Shown in pieces: positions 43,941 to 53,016 of a DNA stretch of 64,000 nucleotides. The translations under genes and the position numbers were made by a program. Position 1 is the first letter of the stretch, and every line of letters begins with the position of its first letter. The stretch is from assembly GCA_050943215.1 (NCBI GenBank), contig JBMNOU010000004.1:6311-70310 (forward strand), read 5' to 3'. Below the pieces are notes generated by a model, which did not search any database, was not told where the DNA came from, and worked only from the letters and a program-made list of their open reading frames with translations. This DNA comes from JBMNOU01 sp050943215 (GTDB lineage Bacteria; Bacillota; Clostridia; Christensenellales; SZUA-584).

Positions 43941-44375
43941 GTGAAAGGGTCGCTGATCGGGACTTATATTCATAACGTCGATGAAAAAGGCCGCCTCGCG
44001 GTTCCGTCCAAGATGAGGATGGAGCTGGGAGACCCGTTCTATATTACCTGTCTCACAGACGACTGCCTTTGCGCATACTCCGAGGAGGAATGGCAGAGGT
44101 TTGCGGACAAGCTTAATGCGATACCGCAGACGGACGCAAAGGCGCAGCGATATGTCCGCATGATATTTTCAAGTGCATGCAAGTGCGAACCGGATAAGCA
44201 AGGAAGGGTGCTGCTGCCCCAGCTGCTTCGGGATCGCGTAGGTATCGAAAAAGAAGTTGTTACGATTGGCGCGTCATACCGTGCGGAGATATGGGCGAAA
44301 GAAAAATGGCAGCAATTTGTCGAAATGCCTGATGACGGCGATACGATGGAAAGACTTGCGGCTTACGGGATTTAG
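43941..44375 (+). CDS. mraZ: Transcriptional regulator MraZ
   Basis: A 144-residue DNA-binding protein with two SpoVT/AbrB-like halves, each with a DEKGRLAVPSKMR-type strand-turn (first half) or DKQGRVLLPQLLR (second half). It forms rings that bind TGGGN repeats and represses the dcw genes. The start is GTG at 43941 with GGGGG about 10 bases upstream. The ATG at 43936 is out of frame. It is the first gene of the cluster, three bases before rsmH. Confidence 0.95.
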   Translation: MKGSLIGTYIHNVDEKGRLAVPSKMRMELGDPFYITCLTDDCLCAYSEEEWQRFADKLNAIPQTDAKAQRYVRMIFSSACKCEPDKQGRVLLPQLLRDRVGIEKEVVTIGASYRAEIWAKEKWQQFVEMPDDGDTMERLAAYGI

Positions 44376-44378
44376 AGG

Positions 44379-45311
44379 ATGGAACATAAAACGGTATTGC
44401 TCAAAGAAACGGTAGACGCGCTGAACTTAAGACCGGGAATGACGGTGGTTGATGGCACGGTAGGCGGCGGCGGTCATGCAGAGGCAATATTGTCCAAAAT
44501 AACGCCGGGCGGCAGGCTGATCGCCATAGACAAAGATGAATATGCGATTGATACAGCAAAAAGAAGGCTAAAGGATTACTGGGAAAATATCATTTTTGTC
44601 CATGATGATTTTCGGAATATCAAAAGCATACTCAGTATGCTTGATATAAATGGAATAGACGGAGCGGTGCTGGACCTTGGAGTCTCATCGTTCCAGCTTG
44701 ACCAATGTAAACGGGGGTTCTCATATAACCAAGACTCAAGGCTTGATATGCGCATGAATATAAAAGATAAAACATGCGCCGCAGACATAGTCAATAACTA
44801 TGCGCAGCAGGACCTTGAGCGCATACTGCGTGATTACGGTGAGGAAAGATGGGCCGCCAGAATCGCTGAGTTTATTGTGAGGGAACGAAGCGAGAGGCCC
44901 ATTGAAACCACCGGCGATCTTGTCGAGGTTATTAAAAAAGCTATTCCAAGCAGTGCCCGCAGAGACGGGCCACATCCCGCAAGACGTAGTTTTCAGGCGC
45001 TGAGGATCGAGGTCAATGGAGAACTTGACGCGATCAAGACAGCGCTGTTCGATTTTGCGCAGGCACTTTTAGGCGGGGCAAGAATTGCGGTGATCACATT
45101 TCATTCATTGGAAGATCGGATCGTCAAACAGGAATTCCGACGTTTTGCCAACCCATGTGAATGCCCGAGCCATTTTCCTGTATGTGTTTGCGGCAAGGTA
45201 TCGATGGGCAGAGTGGTTACAAAAAAACCGGTGCTTCCTCTCGGCCAAGAGATAGAACAAAATTTAAGATCGAGAAGCGCTAAGCTAAGAGTATTTGAAG
45301 CACGTAAATAA
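44379..45311 (+). CDS. rsmH: 16S rRNA (cytosine-1402-N4)-methyltransferase RsmH
   Basis: A 310-residue SAM-dependent enzyme that methylates C1402 in the decoding centre. SAM motif GTVGGGGHAEAIL (26-38), catalytic-region stretch GAVLDLGVSSFQLDQCKRGF, FNYNQD-type SYNQDSRLDMRM and RRSFQALRIEVNGELD are all diagnostic. It lies directly after mraZ, as in most bacteria, and is probably translated from the GAGG at its start region. Confidence 0.97.
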   Translation: MEHKTVLLKETVDALNLRPGMTVVDGTVGGGGHAEAILSKITPGGRLIAIDKDEYAIDTAKRRLKDYWENIIFVHDDFRNIKSILSMLDINGIDGAVLDLGVSSFQLDQCKRGFSYNQDSRLDMRMNIKDKTCAADIVNNYAQQDLERILRDYGEERWAARIAEFIVRERSERPIETTGDLVEVIKKAIPSSARRDGPHPARRSFQALRIEVNGELDAIKTALFDFAQALLGGARIAVITFHSLEDRIVKQEFRRFANPCECPSHFPVCVCGKVSMGRVVTKKPVLPLGQEIEQNLRSRSAKLRVFEARK

Positions 45312-45323
45312 TGGAGGCCTACC

Positions 45324-45764
45324 ATGCAGACAGCACAAAGAAAAACAGAATACCGACCAGTGGCAGTTCCCAGAAAAAGAGTTGTCAAGATGGAAGGAAA
45401 TGTCGCATATATTAATAGTGGTCTCGCAGTGCAAAAACCACGGCAGTCGGTTGCCGCAATTAAAAAAGAGGCAGCCGAGGCCCGACAGACAAAGTCCGGC
45501 GTTGCATCTACGTTATTTGTCATCTTTGTTGCATTTTGCGCGATGGCCTTGCTTGTTTCAAGGTATGCGGCTATCTGTTCGATAGGGGCTAAAAATAATG
45601 CGCTTCAGAAAGACATCGAATCTGTCAAGACACAAATTGAAGAACTTCAGATTGATATGGAACTGCGTAACAATTTTGAATGTGTTCAAAATGTAGCAAA
45701 GAATAAACTTGGGATGATATACCCCGCTGAGGATCAGAAAGTGTCTATTGATATTAGCGGCTGA
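45324..45764 (+). CDS. ftsL: Cell division protein FtsL-like
   Basis: A 146-residue single-pass membrane protein: a basic cytoplasmic N-terminus, one helix at about 59-80 (ASTLFVIFVAFCAMALLV) and an extracellular coiled coil (NNALQKDIESVKTQIEELQI). The tail NVAKNKLGMIYPAEDQKV is typical of FtsL/DivIC. It sits between rsmH and the division transpeptidase, the normal place for ftsL, and would link FtsQ and FtsW/FtsI. ATGGAGG precedes the ATG. Sequence identity in this family is low, so the call rests on topology and position. Confidence 0.85.
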   Translation: MQTAQRKTEYRPVAVPRKRVVKMEGNVAYINSGLAVQKPRQSVAAIKKEAAEARQTKSGVASTLFVIFVAFCAMALLVSRYAAICSIGAKNNALQKDIESVKTQIEELQIDMELRNNFECVQNVAKNKLGMIYPAEDQKVSIDISG

Positions 45765-45814
45765 TTGCCGGAAAAGCTGACAACTGTTGTATGGCTCGGA
45801 AGGAGGATGGCAGG

Positions 45815-47932
45815 GTGTCGTTGCCAACTCTCAAATCAAAAAAAAGGTTACTTTTTTTAATGGCCGCGATCATCATTTTGTTGTTCGGGCTGTCTTTGAA
45901 AATGGGGGTTATCGTTTTTATTCAGGGCAAAGATTTGCAGGAAAAGGCGTTGGTCCAGCAAACGCGGGATTTAATTGTTTCAGCAAAAAGAGGAAATATA
46001 CTCGACAGAAACAAAAACGTACTTGCCCAGAGCGCAACCGCGCAGACCGTTGTCTTAAGGCCGTCGGAAATTAACAAAGGGAATGTGGACGGTATCGTTA
46101 TAGCACTTTCTCAAACACTTGGTTTAGATGAAGAAAAGGTGCGTGGAAAGGCTACCGATAAAACAAAGTCTGAGGTATGGCTCGCAAGACAGATTCCGAA
46201 CGATACGGCGGATGAGCTAAGGAAACTCAATCTCCCAGGCGTATATTTTACCATTGATGTCAAACGATATTATCCGAACAGTTCTTTTTTGACTCAGACG
46301 CTTGGTATAACGACAATCGATGGCGTTGGTCAAGAGGGCATTGAAGCCTATTTTGACAAATATCTTTCGGGACAGAACGGAAAGATTATCTCTGAAACGG
46401 ACAATAAGGGGCGCGCGATACCTCTTGGGGAACAAGAATTCATCGAGGCTATAGATGGTTACAACGTTGTACTGACGGTGGACGAGGTGATACAGAGCTT
46501 TCTTGAGCAGGCGCTTGATGAAGCATATGTTCAGCAAAACGCACTTAGCGCTTACGGCATCGCAATGGATCCCCATACGGGGGAGATCCTTGCAATTGCC
46601 AATATTCCGGACTACGACCTTAATAATCCGCCCCGGGACGATATTCCGCTTTTGATCGAACTGACACGGAACAAGGTCATTACCGACGTTTACGAACCGG
46701 GATCAACATTTAAAGCCGTTACGTGCGCGGCGGCGCTCGACAGCGGTGCGATTACCGTCGGAACCACATTTAATTGTCCGGGCTTTTCGATTGTCGATGG
46801 CCAGATGGTTAAATGCTGGCGGTATCCGAGAACTCATGGGCACCAGACGCTGCACAAGGCTGTTCAGAATTCCTGCAACGTTGCTTTTATGCGGATGGGC
46901 TTCGAAATGGGGACTCAGACGTTTTACGATTATATATACAAATTCGGTTTCGGACAGAAAACGGGTATCACATTCCCTTCCGACCAGGGCGGAATCGTCA
47001 TGCCGGAAAAATATGTAAAAGATGGTGACCTCGCCCGCATTGCGTTCGGGCAATCGATAGCCGTAACGCCACTGCAACTGATCTCCTCATTCAGTGCAGT
47101 GGTGAACGGCGGTTTTTTATATGAGCCGACAATTGTCAAAAACATAGAGGACGGAGAAGGCACCGTTATCAAACAATTTGCCCCGGTTGTCGTATCCCAG
47201 CCGATCAGCGGTGAGACGTCGGCTACTATGCGTGATATACTAGAAAGCGTCGTAAGCGAAGGCAGCGGAAAGAATTGCTACATACCCGGATATAGGGTTG
47301 GGGGGAAAACGGGCACCGCGCAGAAATATGATGAAAACCATCAGGTGATGACTGGGAAGCATATTGCATCGTTTATTGGTTTTGCGCCGGCTGATGATCC
47401 TAAGATTGTCGTGCTGATCGTTATTGACGAACCGAACGTTGCAGTGGATTTCGGCAGCGTTGTAGCGGCGCCATATGTAAAAAACGTGCTTTTTAATTCG
47501 CTTCAATATATGGGTGTTGCGCCGGATTATGACCAGGTGGCAAAACCTAGGCAGGTAGTCGTTCCGGATGTGGCGGGGATGGAAAAGGCCGAGGCAGCAG
47601 CCGCGCTCGAACAAGTAAATCTTGAGTATCTGCTGGACGGAACGGGAAACGTGATAGAACAGATGCCCGCCCCAGAGACCCAGGTGGATGAAGGAACGAC
47701 GGTGCTGCTATATATGCAGAATAAAAGTGCTGCAGTAGATATGGAAGGCAAGGTAGTCGTTCCCGATCTTAAAGGCATGAGCGTGATGGATGCCGCAAAG
47801 GCTTTGGATAACTGCAAGCTGCAGCTTGGCATTCACGGCAAAGGAATTGCATCGTACCAAAATCCGGGTGCCGGGGAGATTATCAAAGAAGGCAGCACAG
47901 TTATGGTTGAATTCAGCGAACCGGCCGGTTAA
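45815..47932 (+). CDS. Division penicillin-binding protein (FtsI/PBP2B or SpoVD type) with two PASTA domains
   Basis: A 705-residue class B transpeptidase. One N-terminal helix (about 16-36), a pedestal domain, then the catalytic domain with SxxK in EPGSTFKAVT, SxN in QNSCNVAF and KTG in GGKTGTAQKY. Two C-terminal PASTA domains start at VVVPDVAGMEKAEAA and VVVPDLKGMSVMDAA. The frame is open to an ATG at 45791, but AAGGAGG falls inside it. GTG at 45815, 8 bases past that site, is the likely start. It is the only PBP in this cluster, so it may serve vegetative division, spore cortex, or both. Confidence 0.94.
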   Translation: MSLPTLKSKKRLLFLMAAIIILLFGLSLKMGVIVFIQGKDLQEKALVQQTRDLIVSAKRGNILDRNKNVLAQSATAQTVVLRPSEINKGNVDGIVIALSQTLGLDEEKVRGKATDKTKSEVWLARQIPNDTADELRKLNLPGVYFTIDVKRYYPNSSFLTQTLGITTIDGVGQEGIEAYFDKYLSGQNGKIISETDNKGRAIPLGEQEFIEAIDGYNVVLTVDEVIQSFLEQALDEAYVQQNALSAYGIAMDPHTGEILAIANIPDYDLNNPPRDDIPLLIELTRNKVITDVYEPGSTFKAVTCAAALDSGAITVGTTFNCPGFSIVDGQMVKCWRYPRTHGHQTLHKAVQNSCNVAFMRMGFEMGTQTFYDYIYKFGFGQKTGITFPSDQGGIVMPEKYVKDGDLARIAFGQSIAVTPLQLISSFSAVVNGGFLYEPTIVKNIEDGEGTVIKQFAPVVVSQPISGETSATMRDILESVVSEGSGKNCYIPGYRVGGKTGTAQKYDENHQVMTGKHIASFIGFAPADDPKIVVLIVIDEPNVAVDFGSVVAAPYVKNVLFNSLQYMGVAPDYDQVAKPRQVVVPDVAGMEKAEAAAALEQVNLEYLLDGTGNVIEQMPAPETQVDEGTTVLLYMQNKSAAVDMEGKVVVPDLKGMSVMDAAKALDNCKLQLGIHGKGIASYQNPGAGEIIKEGSTVMVEFSEPAG

Positions 47933-48003
47933 AGGTTTTGCGTTACAATCTGCCTTTGTTGTGGTATAATCCAGCAGAGAGTTTTCATTTGGGAGGAAAA
48001 AGA

Positions 48004-49446
48004 TTGAAACTGGCGGATTTATGCTGCGCGGGAATGCACATTATCGGCAACGCCCAAACGGATATAAAAAGCATCGAATATGATTCAAGAAAAGTGAGCG
48101 AAGGGGCGCTCTTTTTCTGCATTAGCGGATATAAAACAGACGGGCACAACTATGCGCAAAATGCGGTGGAAGCAGGCGCGGCGGCGCTGATGGTAACCCG
48201 AAAGCTCGATATCAATGTGCCGCAAATACTGGTGGATGATGCGCGGATGGCAATGGCGCACATTTCGAGGGAATTTTACGGCCGGCCGGACGAAACGCTT
48301 AAGATGATAGGCATTACGGGAACGAACGGAAAGACGACGACCACATATATGATTAAATCCGTACTCGAATGTACGGGCAAGAAAACAGGGTTAATCGGTA
48401 CGATTATCAACATGATCGGCGATAGGGAGCTTCACGCTGAGAGGACGACTCCCGAGTCACCCGATCTGTTTGCGTTACTTCGGCGTATGGCAGACGATGG
48501 CTGCAAAGCGGCCGTTATGGAAGTATCGTCCCATTCTCTTGAGCTCGGGCGTACAAGCGGAATCACTTTTGACGTATCGGTATTTACGAACTTAACTCAG
48601 GATCACCTCGATTTCCATCAAACGTTTGAAAATTATTTGAATGCAAAGAAAAAGCTGTTCTGCGCATCAAAACAGGCGGCAGTTAATATTGACGATAACG
48701 CCGCGGCTGATATTATGGCTGTTGATATAGACTGGAGAACCTTTGGCATAAAGGAAAAGGCAGATGTTTATGCGAGAAACATTGAGATCACGCCAAAAGG
48801 CGTTACTTATGATCTGTGCTGCCAGGGGGCAATGCTGCCACTGCACCTTAGAATTCCCGGCATCTTCAGCGTATATAATTCACTTGCGGCGGCAACTGCG
48901 TGCCTCATATTGGGAGAAGGTCTAGAAGCGATCAAAAAGGGTCTAGAGGCAATGCCCAGCGTTGCCGGACGGTTCGAGGTGCTGGATACGGGCAGCCGGC
49001 CTTTTACTATCATACTTGACTATGCTCATACGCCGGACAGCCTTCAAAACACTCTGATGACCGTCAAATCGTTTGCGAGAGGGCGCATCATCCCAGTGTT
49101 CGGATGCGGTGGCGACAGAGACAGGGGCAAAAGGCCGATCATGGGGGAGATAGCAGGACGTTTATCATCATTCGCGGTCATCACTTCGGATAACCCGAGA
49201 ACGGAAGACCCGTTTGAAATTATCCGGTCCGTTGAAAGCGGAATGAAGAAAACGGACTGCCCATATATCTGCATCGAGAATAGAAGGGCAGCAATCAAAT
49301 ACGCGATTGACAATGCGCAATCTGAAGATATCATTGTCCTTGCGGGAAAAGGCCATGAAACGTACCAGGAAATAGGCAATGTCAAATATCCGTTTGATGA
49401 AAAAAAAGTTGTTAAAGAACTGCTCTACGAAGTAACAAAAGAATAA
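48004..49446 (+). CDS. murE: UDP-N-acetylmuramyl-tripeptide synthetase MurE
   Basis: A 480-residue ATP-dependent ligase adding the third amino acid of the stem peptide. ATP motif GTNGKTT (106-112), UDP-precursor region TTPESPDLFALLRRM, carbamylated-Lys region and the substrate motif DNPR near residue 396. DNPR indicates meso-diaminopimelate rather than lysine. GGGAGG (47991-47996) sits 7 bases ahead of TTG 48004, so the in-frame TTG at 47938 is not used. murF, which usually follows, is absent. mraY comes next. Confidence 0.96.
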   Translation: MKLADLCCAGMHIIGNAQTDIKSIEYDSRKVSEGALFFCISGYKTDGHNYAQNAVEAGAAALMVTRKLDINVPQILVDDARMAMAHISREFYGRPDETLKMIGITGTNGKTTTTYMIKSVLECTGKKTGLIGTIINMIGDRELHAERTTPESPDLFALLRRMADDGCKAAVMEVSSHSLELGRTSGITFDVSVFTNLTQDHLDFHQTFENYLNAKKKLFCASKQAAVNIDDNAAADIMAVDIDWRTFGIKEKADVYARNIEITPKGVTYDLCCQGAMLPLHLRIPGIFSVYNSLAAATACLILGEGLEAIKKGLEAMPSVAGRFEVLDTGSRPFTIILDYAHTPDSLQNTLMTVKSFARGRIIPVFGCGGDRDRGKRPIMGEIAGRLSSFAVITSDNPRTEDPFEIIRSVESGMKKTDCPYICIENRRAAIKYAIDNAQSEDIIVLAGKGHETYQEIGNVKYPFDEKKVVKELLYEVTKE

Positions 49447-49472
49447 TATTATATACGGGAGAAAACGATCGT

Positions 49473-50471
49473 ATGGACGTAATGATTTATGCGGTGCTGG
49501 CGTCGTTTGTCATCGCATTGGCGGCGGGTTATGTGGGGGTGCCGCTTTTAAAAAGGCTGAAGTTTGGTCAGCAGGTTAGGGATGATGGGCCAAAAACCCA
49601 TTTGTCCAAGGCGGGAACGCCCACTATGGGCGGTATCATCATTCTGGTCGCCCTTATCGCTACCACGCTGATATTCGTAAGAGGCAACTATGAGTATGTT
49701 TGGCTATCTCTTGGTGTAACGGTCGGTTTCGGCTTGATTGGATTGATGGATGATTTAATCATCGTCGTCAAAAAACGCTCTCTTGGTTTAAGACCGTATC
49801 AGAAAATTATCGGACAGATCGGTATAGCATGCATTGTTGCATTTTTTGCATATAAAAACCCGGCCATAGGTTCAATGCTTGTTGTTCCGTTTTTTGGTGT
49901 GATTTTGGATCTTGGCGTATGGTATATACCGTTTACCGTAGTTGCCGTTGTGCTTATTGTCAACAGCGTTAACCTGGCGGACGGGCTTGACGGGCTGGCT
50001 TCGGGTGTGATGCTGATCAATTTAGCGACGTATACAATCATTTTTTTCGGCATGTTTCAGCTGCTTACAGCAAGCGGCCAGTCTCTTTTGGCATCTAACA
50101 TCAGCAATATGATGATATTTACCGCCGCACTCACCGGCGCCTGCCTTGGGTTTTTGCGTTTTAACACGTATCCCGCCAAGATATTTATGGGGGATACGGG
50201 AGCGTTTGCACTAGGGGGCGCATTGTCCGTGATCGTCGTTGTGTCAAGGCTGCAACTGCTGTTAATCATCACCGGACTGATGTTTCTTTTGACTTCCATA
50301 TCCGTTATCCTGCAGGTCGGGTCGTATAAACTGCGGAAAAAACGGATCTTTAAAATGGCGCCTTTACACCACCATTTTGAACTGAAGGGTATTCCGGAAA
50401 CTAAAATCGTTGCCTTCTATATACTGATTACGATTGTACTGTGCCTTGTGGGCATTCTGGCCGTTAATTAG
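49473..50471 (+). CDS. mraY: Phospho-MurNAc-pentapeptide translocase MraY
   Basis: A 332-residue membrane enzyme with about ten helices that makes lipid I. Motifs include KTHLSKAGTPTMGG, the catalytic Asp pair in GFGLIGLMDDLIIV, NSVNLADGLDGLASG, FMGDTGAFALGG and the His cluster APLHHHFELKGIPE. GGGAGAAAA lies upstream of the ATG. ATG 49482 is an alternative start. Placed between murE and murD without the usual murF in front. Confidence 0.97.
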   Translation: MDVMIYAVLASFVIALAAGYVGVPLLKRLKFGQQVRDDGPKTHLSKAGTPTMGGIIILVALIATTLIFVRGNYEYVWLSLGVTVGFGLIGLMDDLIIVVKKRSLGLRPYQKIIGQIGIACIVAFFAYKNPAIGSMLVVPFFGVILDLGVWYIPFTVVAVVLIVNSVNLADGLDGLASGVMLINLATYTIIFFGMFQLLTASGQSLLASNISNMMIFTAALTGACLGFLRFNTYPAKIFMGDTGAFALGGALSVIVVVSRLQLLLIITGLMFLLTSISVILQVGSYKLRKKRIFKMAPLHHHFELKGIPETKIVAFYILITIVLCLVGILAVN

Positions 50472-50482
50472 AGAGGTTGAAT

Positions 50483-51829
50483 ATGAAAGACAAAAGAGTC
50501 ATGGTTGTGGGCATGGCAAAAAGCGGCATCGCAAGCGCAAGGCTGCTGATCGAAAAGGGTGCAAAGCCCGTGCTGTATGACGCAAAAGACATTGATGCTT
50601 TTCCGGCACATACGTTTGATGAATTTGCGGGCAAGGCGGCCTTCGCATTCGGCTCTGACCCAAAGACGGTGGCGAAAAACGCGGACGTGCTGGTTTTAAG
50701 CCCGGGAGTACCTACCGATCTTGAATTTATCGCCGAGGCTCGGCGCAGCGGAAAAAAAATCATTGGCGAGATAGAGCTTGGTTTTTTATACTCGAACGCA
50801 GAGTTTGTCGCAATCACCGGAACGAATGGCAAGACCACAACAACGGCTCTTACCGGAGAGGTTTTTTTGAACGCAGGATTTTATACATATGTCCTTGGAA
50901 ATATAGGCATTCCTATCACAGAAGAAGCGGTAAAGACAAAAAAAGGCGATATTATCGTAGCGGAGACAGCAGCGCTGCAGCTAGAAACGATAGACTCGTT
51001 TGTGCCGCGCGCATGTGCGGTGCTCAACATCACTGAGGATCATCTCAACCGGTATGGTACGATGGAAAACTACACCGCAGCGAAAGAGCGAGTGTTTGAG
51101 AATCAGACGGAAAAGGATTTTTGCGTGCTGAATTATGATAATAATATTACGCGGCTGATGGCAAGAAAACAGAAGTCAAAAATTATTTGGTTTTCTCGTA
51201 AAGTTGAGCTTGATTTTGGCGTATTTATAAAAGAGGGAGATATAATAAGCCGCGAAGAGGACGGGGATTATATCATATGCCGGGCGGATGAAGTGGCAAT
51301 TCCGGGTGCGCATAATCTTGAAAACGCTCTTGCCGCCGCCGCACTTGCCCGGTGTTACAAAATCAGTAAAGACGTGATACGAAAAACGTTTATTGCGTTT
51401 CCGGGCGTTGAGCACCGGATAGAGTTCGTACGCGAAACCGGCGGCGTCAGATATATCAATGACTCAAAGGGAACGAACCCCGATGCTACTGAGAAAGCAG
51501 TGGCGGCTATGACACGGCCGACGGTGATCATACTAGGCGGATCTGATAAGAACAATAGTTTTGTGTCTCTCATCAAAGGGTTCAAAGATAATATCAAAGC
51601 GGCCGTCGTAATTGGGGATACGAAGCAAAAGATTATTAACGACGCAAAAGAGGCTGGTTTTAGCCCGATTTATACTGCAGATAGTTTTTTAGACGCGGTA
51701 TTAAAATCAAAAGAAATCGCGCGGGAGGGTTGGAACGTTCTGTTGTCTCCGGCGTGCGCAAGCTACGATATGTTTGAAGATTACGAGCAGAGGGGGAGAG
51801 TATTTAAAGAGATTGTCAATTCGCTATAG
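50483..51829 (+). CDS. murD: UDP-N-acetylmuramoylalanine-D-glutamate ligase MurD
   Basis: A 448-residue ligase adding D-glutamate. N-terminal Rossmann domain VMVVGMAKSGIASARLL, ATP motif ITGTNGKTTTTAL, central LNITEDHLNRYGTMENY and the C-terminal domain with YINDSKGTNPDATEKAV. GAGG at 50473-50476 sits 6 bases before ATG 50483. The upstream in-frame TTG at 50477 is not favoured. It precedes ftsW, as in many dcw clusters. Confidence 0.97.
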   Translation: MKDKRVMVVGMAKSGIASARLLIEKGAKPVLYDAKDIDAFPAHTFDEFAGKAAFAFGSDPKTVAKNADVLVLSPGVPTDLEFIAEARRSGKKIIGEIELGFLYSNAEFVAITGTNGKTTTTALTGEVFLNAGFYTYVLGNIGIPITEEAVKTKKGDIIVAETAALQLETIDSFVPRACAVLNITEDHLNRYGTMENYTAAKERVFENQTEKDFCVLNYDNNITRLMARKQKSKIIWFSRKVELDFGVFIKEGDIISREEDGDYIICRADEVAIPGAHNLENALAAAALARCYKISKDVIRKTFIAFPGVEHRIEFVRETGGVRYINDSKGTNPDATEKAVAAMTRPTVIILGGSDKNNSFVSLIKGFKDNIKAAVVIGDTKQKIINDAKEAGFSPIYTADSFLDAVLKSKEIAREGWNVLLSPACASYDMFEDYEQRGRVFKEIVNSL

Positions 51830-51838
51830 GGGGATATT

Positions 51839-52954
51839 ATGGCCAAGCGCTCTTTTGACTATTCGCTGCTTATCATTACAATTATACTCGTGCTGTTCGG
51901 TATCGTGATGGTATTTAGCGCTAGCTTCTATTACGCGGAACACAGTGCGAACACGGGCTATAACGGATACTATTATTTTTGGAAACAAGTCTCCGGCGCT
52001 GGTCTGGGAATCGTCGCGATGGTTACGCTGATGCTTTTTGATTACAATAAACTTAAAAAGCTCCGGTTCTGGATACTCGGCGCCGGTCTTTTGTTGATGG
52101 TACTCGTGTTTGTGCCGGGTATCGGCATCAAAGTCAACGGATCGAGCCGGTGGGTCAATTTATATATACTTGATTTACAGTCAGTTGAAGTCTTAAAATT
52201 CGCAATCATCGTTTTTATGGCGGGGGGGATATCAAACAGCGCCGAAAAAATGCATACGTTTAGGTATGGTATGCTTCCGTATCTTGTGCTGTTGGCAATA
52301 TCGGGGTTGCTGCTGTATCTGCAGCCGAATTTCAGCGCTGTGGTCACGTTGGCGTTGATGATGTTTGTGATGATGCTGGTGGGCGGTGCCAATCTCTTTC
52401 ATTTTGGAGCGATCGGGCTGGGCGGACTCGGAGTGGGCGCGCTGGCCATGGTGGCTACAGAAGATGCGGGTTACCGCGTCGATAGGATACTTGCGTTTCT
52501 CGACCCATGGGCGTATTCCTCCGACCAGAGCTATCAGCTGGTCCAATCGCTGTATTCAATCGGTTCAGGTGGGCTTTTTGGTCTCGGTCTAGGCAACTCA
52601 AGGCAGAAATTCTTGTTCCTGCCTTACAGTGAATCTGACTGCATCTTTGCTATCGTCGTAGAGGAACTCGGGTTTGTCGGCGGTATTCTTTTAATAGCGG
52701 TATTTGCAATATTTATCTGGCGCGGTGTCAGGATTGCTCTGCGTGCGCCTAATACTTTCGGTATGATGCTTGCAACGGGGATAACAGCTGTAATCGCCAT
52801 ACAGGTTTTTATCAACATAGGCGTCGTTACCGGATGTGTGCCGCCCACCGGAGTAGCACTTCCGTTTATCAGTGCAGGCAGAACGCAGCTAATTATGTTT
52901 ATGGCTTCGGTTGGTGTACTGCTCAATATATCAAGGCAGAGCCGCGCGGCCTAG
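51839..52954 (+). CDS. ftsW: SEDS-family peptidoglycan polymerase FtsW
   Basis: A 371-residue membrane protein with about ten helices that polymerises lipid II at the division site with its partner PBP. It shows GIVMVFSASFYYAE in the first helix region, GSSRWVNLYILDLQSVEVLK, FLDPWAYSSDQSYQLVQSLY, SIGSGGLFGLGLGNSRQK and PTGVALPFISAGRTQL. GGGGGAT precedes the ATG. The gene for MurG, which usually follows ftsW, is missing. murA comes next after a 62-base gap. Confidence 0.95.
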   Translation: MAKRSFDYSLLIITIILVLFGIVMVFSASFYYAEHSANTGYNGYYYFWKQVSGAGLGIVAMVTLMLFDYNKLKKLRFWILGAGLLLMVLVFVPGIGIKVNGSSRWVNLYILDLQSVEVLKFAIIVFMAGGISNSAEKMHTFRYGMLPYLVLLAISGLLLYLQPNFSAVVTLALMMFVMMLVGGANLFHFGAIGLGGLGVGALAMVATEDAGYRVDRILAFLDPWAYSSDQSYQLVQSLYSIGSGGLFGLGLGNSRQKFLFLPYSESDCIFAIVVEELGFVGGILLIAVFAIFIWRGVRIALRAPNTFGMMLATGITAVIAIQVFINIGVVTGCVPPTGVALPFISAGRTQLIMFMASVGVLLNISRQSRAA

Positions 52955-53016
52955 CGCACACCTTAGTATCACCTGCATAAGATATTAATATGTGATATAT
53001 ATGCGGGGGGGCCAAT

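Noticed and set aside
44736..45523. Minus-strand frames opposite rsmH and ftsL
   Set aside because: They cover well-conserved genes and show no domain or ribosome site.
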